Positions 1-9,391 of a DNA stretch of 57,618 nt are shown here, piece after piece. The DNA is from Gammaproteobacteria bacterium (GTDB lineage Bacteria > Pseudomonadota > Gammaproteobacteria > Eutrophobiales > Eutrophobiaceae), in contig JAJFKM010000008.1 in assembly GCA_021773215.1 (NCBI GenBank), positions 1 to 57,618 of the forward strand. The letters run 5' to 3'. Made by a program: the position numbers and the translations under genes. The stretch's first letter is position 1. Each line of letters starts with the position of its first letter. The notes beneath the pieces are model-generated. The model did no database searches and was not told the DNA's origin. It worked only from the letters and a program-made list of their open reading frames with translations.

Positions 1-2696
1 GAACTAAAATCGATATCATAATGATTTACAGTAGTCGAAACACAGGTTGGATAACAAAACACCTCAGAGAAAACCAGAATACTGGCTTGCTCATTAGTAT
101 GACTTCTTTCTGCATCGTTAAATATATCTTCTTCAAATGCCAAACCTATTTGTGAAGCATCAATGCTACAACGAACAATCCAGCCACCATCTCCGCCATC
201 ATGACGTCGTGTATGTGCTATCGCTAGTGGAGTGCTCGTGTAAGTATTTACAAAAGAAATACTTTCTCCCACATTAGTTGCGCAATTCTCATTATCCCAA
301 CCTGCTATTGCATCAGCCGAATTAATAGATTCATATAAGATAGTTTTTCCCTCTGCTGAAAAACTACCCTGAACACCACCATTAATAGCTAAATAAGCAA
401 TCGTTTCATCAACAGAAATCGTTGTAGCAATACCGTCATTCACCTCACTGCGTTCTAATGCTGTCTGGAAAGAGGTGTTCCCGACATTTTGTATAGAGGC
501 GGTCAACCATGGTCTGGAAGTCGTGCTTGGAGGAGTATTATATTCATTCGCTAACTCTTGAATCTGCAACAAAACAGTCGGCGCACTAAAGGGGACTGTT
601 GAGGTAAAATTCACGGTGTCCCATGTCTCTCCACCAGGCACACCGGAGCCATGTTGGACAGATTGGGTTGTGTGCGTTCCGGCTTCTATAGCGCGACCAT
701 CTGGCAGGGTGTTCTCACCAGGCATTATAGCAATGTAATCAACTGTCATCGCATTTTGTCTGCCATCAAGATTTTGTGGTTCAACTTGTGCGATTTCAAA
801 TCCAGTTGTCGTGACGTTTCTAACTCTTAATGAAGCCGGGTCAGTATCCGTGTTTGTTGGTAATGCAAATACCAACGGAGCAGAAGGATAAGTCTGTCGA
901 AAATTAACCGCAGTAAAAGACGGGGTGGTATTCGTATCATTTAAAGTAACACTCGCCACTTCAAAATATAAATCGGATTGGCAATCATGCGTCTCATTCC
1001 TGATGTTCGTAATATCAGTTGCATTCAATGCTGAATCATAAATACGCACTTCATCAATGCCACCATTAGCCGAGTTAGCTGTTGTATCACCTGTAATAAT
1101 ATAGTTACCGTTATTATCACCTATATAAAGTGTATCTAACTCACCCATAACGCCATTGGTATTACCTGTACCCGTTGCAACCTGCACACCGTCAATAAAA
1201 ATGGCTTGCATATCATTAGGTAAATCCCAAGTCACAGCAATATGCACCCATTCTCCAGCAACGAAAGTTTGTGCGGGAGAGTTTATACGCCAGTCACCAT
1301 CGGCAGAGTCTTCGTATCCAAACCGCAGGTTTCCACCATTCTGCAAAGTTAGAAAGAAGTATTTAGGTCCGCCTGCAGCAGCATTATATCCGGCATCAAG
1401 TAACTGCCTATCACCGCCAACATTCCAATCAGCATTACTGAAATACCACATAGTGATTGTGCCAACATTACCAACATCAGTATCTATATTTAATCCTGAA
1501 TCAACGGCAACAGGAGGCGTAGCAGTGTTATTAAACGGAAAGGTACCGTAATAACAAGTGCCTGGATTACCAGCAATGGCAGGCGAGCTATCAGATGTCT
1601 GCGCGCTGTTTAGTGCAGTCGCATCAAAACTACCTGTTTCATCACTGACTTCACCCGAGGTGCCCGACCATGAAAATTCATCCATACGCCAATTAGCTAT
1701 AGGGTTTGCAGTAGGATCGATTACTTCAGCATCAAAAGCACCCTCAACAACAAAGATACCAACTGACTCTGTCGTATGATTTACATCAGTATCTGTTCCT
1801 TCGTCTTCCTGAATTTTAAACCGCACAGCACTGGTGCTGATCTGACATTGACGTGTCCAACCACCGTCAATACCATCCCGCCTATTTTTACTCGCGACAA
1901 CAAGTGGATTGCTGCTATAGGTATTACTGAAAGTATTATCAACAGTACAGCTATTAGTAATAGTATCTCCACTTAGAATAGCTTCAATTAAAACACTACC
2001 ACTACCAGTGTCAGTCAACGTATCAGTCATTCCGTCTTCAGCTGCCAGCCAGCCTATTGTCTCAGCTGAACCAGGCGGTGCCGTAGAGACTTCGTTTAAC
2101 TCCATAGCAATTTGAAAACTACTTGCATTAGCATTCTGAATTACAGTAGTAATAAATGGACTAGTCGTACCACCTGTGGTTGAAACAGCATTATTTGTTG
2201 TCTGAACTTGTCCGACCATAGCAATCGAAGCACTTGAGAAAGCAGAACTAAAATTTACAGTATCCAATCCCGTAGTTCCACCTAACTTACTTTGTGATGT
2301 CGTTGTATTGAGAGTACCTACTTGAATATAATCACCACTTGGTAATCGATGACGACCCGGTTCTATCGCAATCCAACTTATTGTAGGCGTGCCAAAGTTA
2401 CCTGCATCAGTACAGCCACCACAAACTGTCGGACGAACCTGAACAATTTCAAACCCACTGGTAGTGACAGCACGAATACGTAATGAACGAGGTTCAGTTT
2501 CAGAATTTCTAGGTAATACAAAAACGACAGGAGCAACATCAAAAAAACTACCGGTAAATGATACTGTTTGAAAACCAGATGTTACGGTAGGATCATTCAT
2601 CGTGACGGTACCTGCTGATATTTTCCAAGCAAATGCATTCGTCATAAATCCGAATGAAATGATGACCGCTAAAAGTATTTTTAAGTATTTATTCAA
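1..2696 (-). CDS. Large secreted LamG-domain adhesin-like protein (3' end outside window)
   Basis: The reading frame stays open from a TTG at 2696 to the window edge (at least 898 codons), so the C-terminus is missing. The N-terminus is a clear signal peptide (about residues 1-23, ending NAFA before WK), so the protein is exported. Residues about 24-325 and about 575-898 are two diverged copies of one unit: both carry a motif of the form PxVFxLPxNxxT(E/D)P.SLR.R.VTT.GFE near their start and RRxDGxDGGW near their end. Between them (about 330-565) is a region starting WRMDE with the look of a LamG/concanavalin-like jelly roll. The architecture recalls MSHA-type (MshQ-like) surface adhesins, but that is inference. 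No ATG or GTG lies between the upstream in-frame TGA (2736-2738) and the TTG; a GAGAG stretch lies about 13 nt upstream, so the start is tentative. It lies downstream of gpsA on the same strand, separated by a hairpin terminator. Confidence 0.8.
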   Translation of the reverse strand, partial: MNKYLKILLAVIISFGFMTNAFAWKISAGTVTMNDPTVTSGFQTVSFTGSFFDVAPVVFVLPRNSETEPRSLRIRAVTTSGFEIVQVRPTVCGGCTDAGNFGTPTISWIAIEPGRHRLPSGDYIQVGTLNTTTSQSKLGGTTGLDTVNFSSAFSSASIAMVGQVQTTNNAVSTTGGTTSPFITTVIQNANASSFQIAMELNEVSTAPPGSAETIGWLAAEDGMTDTLTDTGSGSVLIEAILSGDTITNSCTVDNTFSNTYSSNPLVVASKNRRDGIDGGWTRQCQISTSAVRFKIQEDEGTDTDVNHTTESVGIFVVEGAFDAEVIDPTANPIANWRMDEFSWSGTSGEVSDETGSFDATALNSAQTSDSSPAIAGNPGTCYYGTFPFNNTATPPVAVDSGLNIDTDVGNVGTITMWYFSNADWNVGGDRQLLDAGYNAAAGGPKYFFLTLQNGGNLRFGYEDSADGDWRINSPAQTFVAGEWVHIAVTWDLPNDMQAIFIDGVQVATGTGNTNGVMGELDTLYIGDNNGNYIITGDTTANSANGGIDEVRIYDSALNATDITNIRNETHDCQSDLYFEVASVTLNDTNTTPSFTAVNFRQTYPSAPLVFALPTNTDTDPASLRVRNVTTTGFEIAQVEPQNLDGRQNAMTVDYIAIMPGENTLPDGRAIEAGTHTTQSVQHGSGVPGGETWDTVNFTSTVPFSAPTVLLQIQELANEYNTPPSTTSRPWLTASIQNVGNTSFQTALERSEVNDGIATTISVDETIAYLAINGGVQGSFSAEGKTILYESINSADAIAGWDNENCATNVGESISFVNTYTSTPLAIAHTRRHDGGDGGWIVRCSIDASQIGLAFEEDIFNDAERSHTNEQASILVFSEVFCYPTCVSTTVNHYDIDFS

Positions 2697-2852
2697 TATT
2701 AAAATAACACTCTCTGATAGATTATCGGTGATTCTTCAGTTTTATGATAAAACTTGCTAAGCGCATTTATATCGGCGTCCTTACAATATTGTTCTAGATA
2801 TTGTTTCGGTGAATTCAGCTTATTTGATTTAGGTAAAAGATTACCCTAGATA

Positions 2853-2880
2853 GCGAAAGAAAAGAACTCTGTAGCAGAGT
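2853..2880 (-). terminator. Rho-independent terminator after gpsA
   Basis: On the minus strand a 6-bp stem (ACTCTG, loop CTA, CAGAGT; 2866-2880) is followed by the T-rich tail TCTTTTCTTT. It starts about 10 nt after the gpsA stop and would separate the secB-gpsA transcript from the adhesin gene. Confidence 0.6.
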
Positions 2881-2890
2881 CTTATGTGAA

Positions 2891-3883
2891 TTACATCTCA
2901 GCTTTAGGCCCGCGTGCCAACAGATTTTGTACCGCTTCACGTGGCGAACAAATGTCTTGCAAGACATTATTAACCTGTTCTGTTATAGGCATTTCGATTT
3001 CATACTTCTTAGCTAATTCAGCAACTTCTTTCGCCGTTTTTAAACCTTCTATCGCTTGACCAATCTTGTCACTTGCTTCTTGAATAGATAAACCTTCAGC
3101 TAGCAATAAACCCAGACTGCGATTCCGTGATTGATTGTCTGTACAGGTTAAGACCAAATCACCCAAGCCCGCCAAACCCATAAATGTTTCCTGCTTGGCA
3201 CCCATCGCCAAACCCAAACGCATTATCTCGGCTAGGCCACGCGTTACTAATGCCGAACGTGTATTGGAACCAAAACCCAAACCATCGGCAATACCTGCAG
3301 CAATGGCCATTACATTTTTTACTGCGCCGCCGACTTGAGCTCCGATAACATCATTATGGGTATAGATACGAAAGACATCGCTGTGAAATAAATCCGCAAA
3401 CACTTGTGCAACGGCAAGATCTTCAGCAGCGATAGTAACGGCAGTTGGTAAACCGGCACCTACTTCCTTCGCAAAGGACGGACCTGAAAGTATCGCAACA
3501 TAACTTTCAGGTAATTCTTCTTCAACAACTTGATGATTGAATTTCTGCGTGCCTGGCTCAAATCCTTTACAGGCGATACACACATGAACATCAGAAAATG
3601 ACTTCAACAATTGCAGACTGCTGCGCAAGCCATGACAAGGAACCGTATTAACAAACATCTTTGTTCCAGCAGGAACTTGATCAATCGATTCAACCGGGAT
3701 TAGATTTTTCGGGAACGGGATACCCGGAATATAACGCGTATTCGTTTTTTCAGATTTTAAATCCTTTATTAAATCTGAATTGATATCCCATAGATAGACC
3801 GTATTTTGCTTACGCGCCAACGCCAGCGCCAATGCAGTTCCCCAGGAACCTGCTCCGAGAACTAACACTGACTGCGTTGTCAT
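2891..3883 (-). CDS. gpsA: Glycerol-3-phosphate dehydrogenase [NAD(P)+]
   Basis: Makes sn-glycerol-3-phosphate from dihydroxyacetone phosphate in the cytoplasm, the backbone precursor of phospholipids. The N-terminal Rossmann motif GAGSWGTALA is at residues about 10-19, and the region around GAVKNVMAIAAG holds the conserved catalytic lysine. Length (330 aa) is normal for the family. The gene lies 6 bp downstream of secB, the common gammaproteobacterial secB-gpsA arrangement, so the two are probably cotranscribed, with the rhodanese gene upstream. A hairpin terminator follows the stop codon. Confidence 0.97.
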   Translation of the reverse strand: MTTQSVLVLGAGSWGTALALALARKQNTVYLWDINSDLIKDLKSEKTNTRYIPGIPFPKNLIPVESIDQVPAGTKMFVNTVPCHGLRSSLQLLKSFSDVHVCIACKGFEPGTQKFNHQVVEEELPESYVAILSGPSFAKEVGAGLPTAVTIAAEDLAVAQVFADLFHSDVFRIYTHNDVIGAQVGGAVKNVMAIAAGIADGLGFGSNTRSALVTRGLAEIMRLGLAMGAKQETFMGLAGLGDLVLTCTDNQSRNRSLGLLLAEGLSIQEASDKIGQAIEGLKTAKEVAELAKKYEIEMPITEQVNNVLQDICSPREAVQNLLARGPKAEM

Positions 3884-3889
3884 TCTGAA

Positions 3890-4399
3890 TTAATGAGTTA
3901 TGTCTGCATTAGCATGTGCGGCTGCTTCTATCTGCGCCTTGGCTTCGGCTTGTTCTTGTTCAAACAAGGCATCAAAGTTTACCGGTGCAAGCAATAGCTG
4001 AGGAAAACCACCACGCGTTACCACATCAGAAATCGTTTCACGCACAAAAGGAAAGAGAATATTGGCACAGACAATCGCCAACATACGATCAATGACATCT
4101 GCAGGCAGGTTCCTAATCATGAATATACCAGCTTGATTAACTTCAACCAGGTACGCAACCTTATCACCCACCTTAACCGTTAAGGTAACCGTCAACACCA
4201 CATCAAAATGGTCATCACCAATGGGGGTCGCCTTATTGGTCATATTCATTTCAACTTCTGGTCGCCACTCCATCTTGAATATCTCCGGTGAGGTAGGTGT
4301 TTCAAATGAAATATCTTTTACATAGACCTTTTGCACTAAAAATTGTGCATCATCTGGTCCGTTGCCTTCTTGTACTGGATTGTTGTCTTGTTCCGCCAT
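3890..4399 (-). CDS. secB: Protein-export chaperone SecB
   Basis: Cytoplasmic tetrameric chaperone that keeps preproteins unfolded and hands them to SecA. Family signatures are visible: a QKVYVKDISFETP stretch at about residues 24-36 and GGFPQLLLAPVNFDALF near the C-terminus, both typical of SecB. At 169 aa it is slightly longer than the E. coli protein because of a low-complexity Ala/Glu-rich tail. It lies between the rhodanese gene (44 bp upstream) and gpsA (6 bp downstream), all on the minus strand, as in many gammaproteobacteria. Confidence 0.97.
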   Translation of the reverse strand: MAEQDNNPVQEGNGPDDAQFLVQKVYVKDISFETPTSPEIFKMEWRPEVEMNMTNKATPIGDDHFDVVLTVTLTVKVGDKVAYLVEVNQAGIFMIRNLPADVIDRMLAIVCANILFPFVRETISDVVTRGGFPQLLLAPVNFDALFEQEQAEAKAQIEAAAHANADITH

Positions 4400-4443
4400 G
4401 ATTTTTTCCTGTTCTTTTTAAAATTTGATAGAAATCTTTAACT

Positions 4444-4875
4444 TTATTTAAGGCCTTTAGTCAAAGGTAAATTAGCACTCTGCCATGAGAGGATACCGCC
4501 TTTCAGTGTATAAACTTTTTCATACCCTTCGTTCATCAACTTACGCGCCTCTTTTGTAGAAACAGCGCCAGAAGCACAACAAAAGATAATCCCGCTTTCT
4601 TTATGTTTTTTCAGTTTATCCAGCTGTCCTGATATTTGATCAGCACTGATGTTAATAGCATCAATAATATGCCCTTTCTCAAAATCCGTTTGTGCTCGCA
4701 GATCGACCACTTTGGCATCCTCACGATTAATAAGCCGAGTTACTTCGTCAGGCAATAATAATTTAGCACCGCTGAGCATATCACCATATAAATTCCAGAT
4801 TAATAGCATCAAAATGGAAACCAATAGTGAAAATAAAAACAGGTGGTTGCCCACAAATTCGGGGAGTCGTTCCAT
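4444..4875 (-). CDS. yibN: Membrane-anchored rhodanese-like protein (YibN type)
   Basis: One N-terminal membrane segment (about residues 10-29) is followed by a single rhodanese domain (about 40-140). The active loop reads CCASGAVS; the second Cys, about residue 100, sits at the usual catalytic position. The loop lacks the Arg found in classical thiosulfate sulfurtransferases, so substrate and role are unknown. Position just upstream of secB-gpsA matches YibN in other gammaproteobacteria. It is divergent from gpmI, with 279 bp between the two starts. Confidence 0.85.
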   Translation of the reverse strand: MERLPEFVGNHLFLFSLLVSILMLLIWNLYGDMLSGAKLLLPDEVTRLINREDAKVVDLRAQTDFEKGHIIDAINISADQISGQLDKLKKHKESGIIFCCASGAVSTKEARKLMNEGYEKVYTLKGGILSWQSANLPLTKGLK

Positions 4876-5002
4876 TCAGTAATCTCTTGCTTTGGCAGTA
4901 TTAAATGAGGGCTGAATAATACGTTATATCGCCCGCTGAAAAAACATTTATAGGCAATTCAATCGGTATTATTGATTAATGTGAAGTCTTATCAGGTTTC
5001 AT

Positions 5003-5010
5003 GCTAAAAT
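5003..5010 (+). promoter_or_regulatory. Candidate extended -10 promoter for the gpmI operon
   Basis: The sequence TGCTAAAAT (5002-5010) fits an extended -10 element (TGnTATAAT). No good -35 is seen at the right distance. It would give a 5' leader of about 140 nt in front of gpmI. Weak evidence, from sequence inspection only. Confidence 0.3.
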
Positions 5011-5154
5011 CCGCGCACTGAAAATAGAGAGTTTTAGGGTTATTGCCCGATTAATTACATTTCAAACTTATAATCGATATCTCATCTTGAAATCGCAGAA
5101 TTTGCCGCCACCTCAAAATCCGTCCATTTTTAGTCACCGCCATTAAGACCTTCA

Positions 5155-6744
5155 ATGCAAGTAAGTCATAAACCAATAATTCTGATAGTTCTCGATGGCT
5201 GGGGCCATACCGATAATACTGTCTACAATGCGATCTATTCCGCTAATAAGCCCACCTGGGAACGTATTTGGGAAGAATACCCGCATACGCTGATAAGCGC
5301 ATCAGGCATAGATGTCGGACTACCTGCTGCACAGATGGGTAATTCTGAAGTAGGTCACATGAATATTGGTTCTGGCCGCATAGTAGACCAGGAATTCACG
5401 CGCATAACCCGAGCACTTGATGATGGTAGTTTTTATAAAAATGAAAACCTGAATTCTGCATTCAAAAATGCGGCGGAGAATGACAAAGCGGTTCATTTAC
5501 TGGGCTTACTCTCCAGTGGCGGCGTTCACAGTCATGAAGATCATGTCTACGCATTAATGGAATTAGCCGCCAAATGTGGAGTAAAAACAATTTACCTCCA
5601 TGCTTTTCTCGATGGCCGAGATACACCACCAAAATGTGCAGAAGAATCAATCCATAATGCCCAGCTAAAAATGAAGGAATTAGGTGTCGGTCGGTTCGCA
5701 TCAATAATTGGCCGCCATTATGCGATGGATCGTAACAAACGCTGGGATCGCACCAAACTGGCCTACGACCTCATCAGCCAAGGCAAGGCAGAATATCGCT
5801 CAATAGATCCATTTATTGCCGTTGATATGGCCTATGCTCGAGGTGAATCGGATGAGTTCATCAAACCAACGGCCATCACAAAATCAGGTGAACCACCGAT
5901 TACTGTCAATGATGGTGATGTGATTGTTTTTGCTAATTATCGTGCAGACCGTGCTCGTCAATTGGCGCGCGCGTTCACAAAATCGGAGTTCAAGGCATTC
6001 GAGCGAGAGCGGATTCCAAAACTCGCTGCCTTTATTAGCCTGACCTCGTATAAGGCTAGTTATGAATTTCCTGTCGCTTTCCCGCCAGTTACCATGTCAA
6101 ATGTCTTCGGCGAATACATAGCAAACCTTGGCTTGAAACAACTTCGAATCGCTGAGACAGAGAAGTACGCCCATGTGACTTTTTTCTTCAATGGCGGTGA
6201 AGAACGTGTTTTCGAAGGTGAAGATCACATATTGGTGCCTTCACCACACGTCGAGACTTACGACAAGCAACCCGAGATGAGTGCTGACGAAATCACTGAA
6301 CGCCTCATAGAGTCAATAAACAGTGAAAAATATGATGCCATCATCTGTAATTATGCGAATGCTGATATGGTCGGACATACCGGAGATTTTAAAGCTACCA
6401 TATCGGCAATAGAAACCATTGATAATTGTCTCGCCAAGGTTATTGAATGTACGCAAAAAGTTGGCGGTGAAATTATTATCACTGCCGATCATGGTAATGC
6501 AGAGCAATTAAAAGCCTATACAACTGAGAAGATTAAGTCTCAGGCACATACAGCGCATACCAGCAACTATGTACCACTTATTTATATTGGTCGGCCGGCA
6601 GAATTCCTCCCGGGAACCGGGTCATTGTCTGATATTTCCCCGACAATGCTCAATATCATGGGAATCCCACAGCCCAAAGAGATGACCGGCAAGTCACTGT
6701 TACGTCTACAAGAAGAGGACACACCCGCAGTCATCGGCAAGTGA
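5155..6744 (+). CDS. gpmI: 2,3-bisphosphoglycerate-independent phosphoglycerate mutase
   Basis: Interconverts 3- and 2-phosphoglycerate in glycolysis and gluconeogenesis, using two metal ions and a phosphoserine intermediate. The first metal motif is LDGWG at about residues 13-17, the phosphorylated serine is in GNSEVGHMNIGSGR (Ser64), and a second metal cluster is in ITADHGNAEQ near the C-terminus. Length 529 aa is a little above the usual 510-515. It is the first gene of a run with envC, ctpA and yibQ, an order conserved in gammaproteobacteria. No clear Shine-Dalgarno precedes the ATG. Confidence 0.97.
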   Translation: MQVSHKPIILIVLDGWGHTDNTVYNAIYSANKPTWERIWEEYPHTLISASGIDVGLPAAQMGNSEVGHMNIGSGRIVDQEFTRITRALDDGSFYKNENLNSAFKNAAENDKAVHLLGLLSSGGVHSHEDHVYALMELAAKCGVKTIYLHAFLDGRDTPPKCAEESIHNAQLKMKELGVGRFASIIGRHYAMDRNKRWDRTKLAYDLISQGKAEYRSIDPFIAVDMAYARGESDEFIKPTAITKSGEPPITVNDGDVIVFANYRADRARQLARAFTKSEFKAFERERIPKLAAFISLTSYKASYEFPVAFPPVTMSNVFGEYIANLGLKQLRIAETEKYAHVTFFFNGGEERVFEGEDHILVPSPHVETYDKQPEMSADEITERLIESINSEKYDAIICNYANADMVGHTGDFKATISAIETIDNCLAKVIECTQKVGGEIIITADHGNAEQLKAYTTEKIKSQAHTAHTSNYVPLIYIGRPAEFLPGTGSLSDISPTMLNIMGIPQPKEMTGKSLLRLQEEDTPAVIGK

Positions 6745-6751
6745 ATCACTC

Positions 6752-7921
6752 ATGACACATTTTGCTGACAATTTAACCCTATTCCTCTGTTCAATATTTC
6801 TCGTTACCTGTTTCACCTCTAATCTAGCGCTAGCTGCTGATGAAGCCAATTCTGCAAAGACCGCAGAATTAGAAGACATCCGAATTCGTATTAAAGATGT
6901 AGAGACCCGCATTAAATCTGCTCAGGATGAGACTGATAAATTACAACAAGAATTGCGTGAGAATGAAGTAACCACCGCAGAGACGTTAACGCTCCTGCAT
7001 AATATTGAAGCGAATGTTGCAAAAAAGAATGCTGAACTTGAAGAGCTGAGGTTTGAGCAGGCAGAACATGATGCCGCACTCAAGAAAGAAAAAGAAAAAC
7101 TAACTCATCAGATTCGATCTGCTTATCAAATTGGTCGTAATGACTATATAAAGTTGATCCTCAACCAGGAAGACCCAGCCTTAGTCGGGCGTGCACTGGC
7201 TTACTACGATTATCACAACCGAGCACGATCTGAACGCATCAACCAGGTTAAACAAACCTTGGTCAATCTCGATAAAATTCAGTCCACTATTGAAAATGAA
7301 TCGGCACAGCTTGAAGACTTGAGATCCAAGCATGAATCTAAACTGTCTGACTTTCACCAATTTCGTGCAACTCGTCGAGATATCAGTGCACGCCTTCAAA
7401 AATACATAAAAGAACAAGGCGTCGAACTCCAGACATTACAAGAAAACGAACGTGAACTCGGGGTGCTATTTCAGGGATTAAAAAAGGAAAAAGCAGTAAC
7501 TATAGAAATATATGAGGACATGCCTCCTTTCAAGACGCTTAAAGGTAAATTGACCTGGCCGGTAAAAGGTAAATTACTAAAAAGATATGGTGCCAATAAG
7601 AAGGGTGGCGACCTTAAATGGCAAGGCGTCCTTATTGATGCAGAAACAGGCACCAACGTAACGTCTATTAGTACCGGTAAAATAGTCTTTGCAGACTGGT
7701 TTCGTAACCTTGGTTTATTAATTATTATCGACCATGGTGATGGCTTTATGAGTTTGTATGGTCACAATCAAAACCTCTTGAAAAATACCGGCGATTGGGT
7801 GCTTGCCGGTGAAACGATAGCAACCGTCGGAGACAGTGGCGGTCAAAGCGATACAGCACTCTATTTTGAAATCAGAAAAGGTGCCGAACCGCTCAACCCA
7901 TCACATTGGTGCAAGCGATAG
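6752..7921 (+). CDS. envC: Murein hydrolase activator EnvC (degenerate M23/LytM)
   Basis: A signal peptide (about residues 1-28, ending LALA) is followed by a long coiled coil (about 30-250) and a C-terminal LytM domain (about 265-385). The metal ligands of active M23 peptidases are missing: KWQGVLID replaces the HxxxD region, and ALYFEI replaces the HxH motif. This is the expected degeneracy of EnvC, which activates septal amidases in the periplasm rather than cutting peptidoglycan itself. The gene starts 7 bp after gpmI, so the two are probably cotranscribed, and it is followed by ctpA and yibQ. Confidence 0.92.
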   Translation: MTHFADNLTLFLCSIFLVTCFTSNLALAADEANSAKTAELEDIRIRIKDVETRIKSAQDETDKLQQELRENEVTTAETLTLLHNIEANVAKKNAELEELRFEQAEHDAALKKEKEKLTHQIRSAYQIGRNDYIKLILNQEDPALVGRALAYYDYHNRARSERINQVKQTLVNLDKIQSTIENESAQLEDLRSKHESKLSDFHQFRATRRDISARLQKYIKEQGVELQTLQENERELGVLFQGLKKEKAVTIEIYEDMPPFKTLKGKLTWPVKGKLLKRYGANKKGGDLKWQGVLIDAETGTNVTSISTGKIVFADWFRNLGLLIIIDHGDGFMSLYGHNQNLLKNTGDWVLAGETIATVGDSGGQSDTALYFEIRKGAEPLNPSHWCKR

Positions 7922-8043
7922 TCATTATCGGCTTGTCATATACAGCAGAGCGCGGTTATGCTTAACCATAAGCTGCGTAATGAACTTGTTAAGTATTAAT
8001 CAATCAAGATAGTTTACGCATGTCAGCCTGAACGGAGTAAAGA

Positions 8044-9387
8044 ATGTCATTATTGAAAAATTTCATCACCACCCTATTGTTGTCAATATTATTGATACCG
8101 ATTGCGATGGCAAACACTGAACAAGACACTGAACAAAACAATGAGGCTGACACCCTGCCATTAGATGAGCTTCGAATCTTCTCTGAAGTCTTTGCTAAAG
8201 TTAAAAATGATTATGTAGAAATTATTGATGATCGAGAATTAATAGAGAATGCAATACGCGGTATGTTGGAAGGGCTGGACCCGCATTCAGCTTATCTTGA
8301 TAAAGAACATTACGACGATCTGCAAGAAGGCACATCAGGTGAATTTGGCGGCCTCGGAATTGAAGTCGGCATGGAAGATGGTTTTGTCAAAGTCATATCG
8401 CCCATAGACGACACCCCCGCACAACGTGCGGGAATTGAAGCGGGTGATTTAATCATTAAATTAGATGAAAAGTCTGTTAAAGGTATGGCTTTAAATGATG
8501 CCGTTAAGCTGATGCGCGGCAAACCAGGTAGCGATATCATTATTACTGTTGTAAGAGAGGGTGAAGACAAACCCATGGAGATTACGATAACGCGCGATGT
8601 TATCACTGTTAAGAGTGTCCGCAGCAAGATGCTGGAGCCCGGGTTTGGCTATATACGCGTCTCAAACTTTCAAACTCATACCGCAGAAGATACGCGTAAG
8701 TCACTCGAGAAACTGAAAAAAGAAGGTGACAATGGCTTGAATGGTTTAATACTCGACCTGAGAAACAACCCTGGTGGCATTCTAAACGCAGCTGTTGGCG
8801 TTTCTGATTTGTTTCTTGATAACGGATTGATTGTTTATACCGAAGGTCGGATTAAAGACTCTAAACTCACTTTTTCAGCAAAACCCACAGACATGTTAAA
8901 AGATGCCCCCATTATAGTTCTGGTTAATGGTGGCTCAGCCTCAGCATCTGAAATTGTTGCTGGCGCGTTACAAGACCATGACCGTGCGATCATCATGGGC
9001 GAACGTACCTTTGGTAAGGGCTCAGTACAAACCATCTTACCAATGAATGATGAAGCCGCATTAAAATTAACTACGGCACGCTATTACACACCATCAGGTC
9101 GTTCTATTCAGGCGTCAGGCATTGAACCTGACATCATCATAGAAAATATTCGTGTCGACAGCACAACAGATCATTCTTCAGCTCAAATCAAAGAGTCCGA
9201 TTTAGCAGGTCACCTTGATAATGGCATGAAAGAAAGCGATGAAGACAAGACAAAGAAAACAAAAGAGACTAAAGCAAAGAAAAAAGAAAGAAATAACGAG
9301 CCTTCTCTCGCTGAAACAGACTATCAACTTTATGAAGCATTAAACGTACTAAAAGGCTTAGCGATTCATTTGAAAAAAACAGGATGA
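8044..9387 (+). CDS. ctpA: S41-family carboxy-terminal processing protease
   Basis: Exported serine protease with a Ser-Lys dyad. The order is signal peptide (1-23), N-terminal helical region, PDZ domain (about 95-175) and S41 catalytic core. The SASASE cluster at about 298-303 carries the nucleophile and GKGSVQT (Lys about 325) the general base. The C-terminal part is followed by a charged Lys/Glu-rich stretch (about 395-420). Family members trim periplasmic or lipoprotein substrates, some of them peptidoglycan hydrolases, which fits its place beside envC. The ribosome-binding site (CGGAGTAAAGA) just before the ATG supports the start. Confidence 0.95.
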   Translation: MSLLKNFITTLLLSILLIPIAMANTEQDTEQNNEADTLPLDELRIFSEVFAKVKNDYVEIIDDRELIENAIRGMLEGLDPHSAYLDKEHYDDLQEGTSGEFGGLGIEVGMEDGFVKVISPIDDTPAQRAGIEAGDLIIKLDEKSVKGMALNDAVKLMRGKPGSDIIITVVREGEDKPMEITITRDVITVKSVRSKMLEPGFGYIRVSNFQTHTAEDTRKSLEKLKKEGDNGLNGLILDLRNNPGGILNAAVGVSDLFLDNGLIVYTEGRIKDSKLTFSAKPTDMLKDAPIIVLVNGGSASASEIVAGALQDHDRAIIMGERTFGKGSVQTILPMNDEAALKLTTARYYTPSGRSIQASGIEPDIIIENIRVDSTTDHSSAQIKESDLAGHLDNGMKESDEDKTKKTKETKAKKKERNNEPSLAETDYQLYEALNVLKGLAIHLKKTG

Positions 9388-9391
9388 TGTT

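Noticed and set aside
1781-1972. Minus-strand 63-aa frame with a hydrophobic N-terminus
   Set aside because: It is in a different frame from the long adhesin ORF, whose translation here matches its own repeated unit.
1156-1976. Three plus-strand frames inside the adhesin region
   Set aside because: They are antisense to a continuous minus-strand frame that has a signal peptide and domain motifs, and they have no features of their own.
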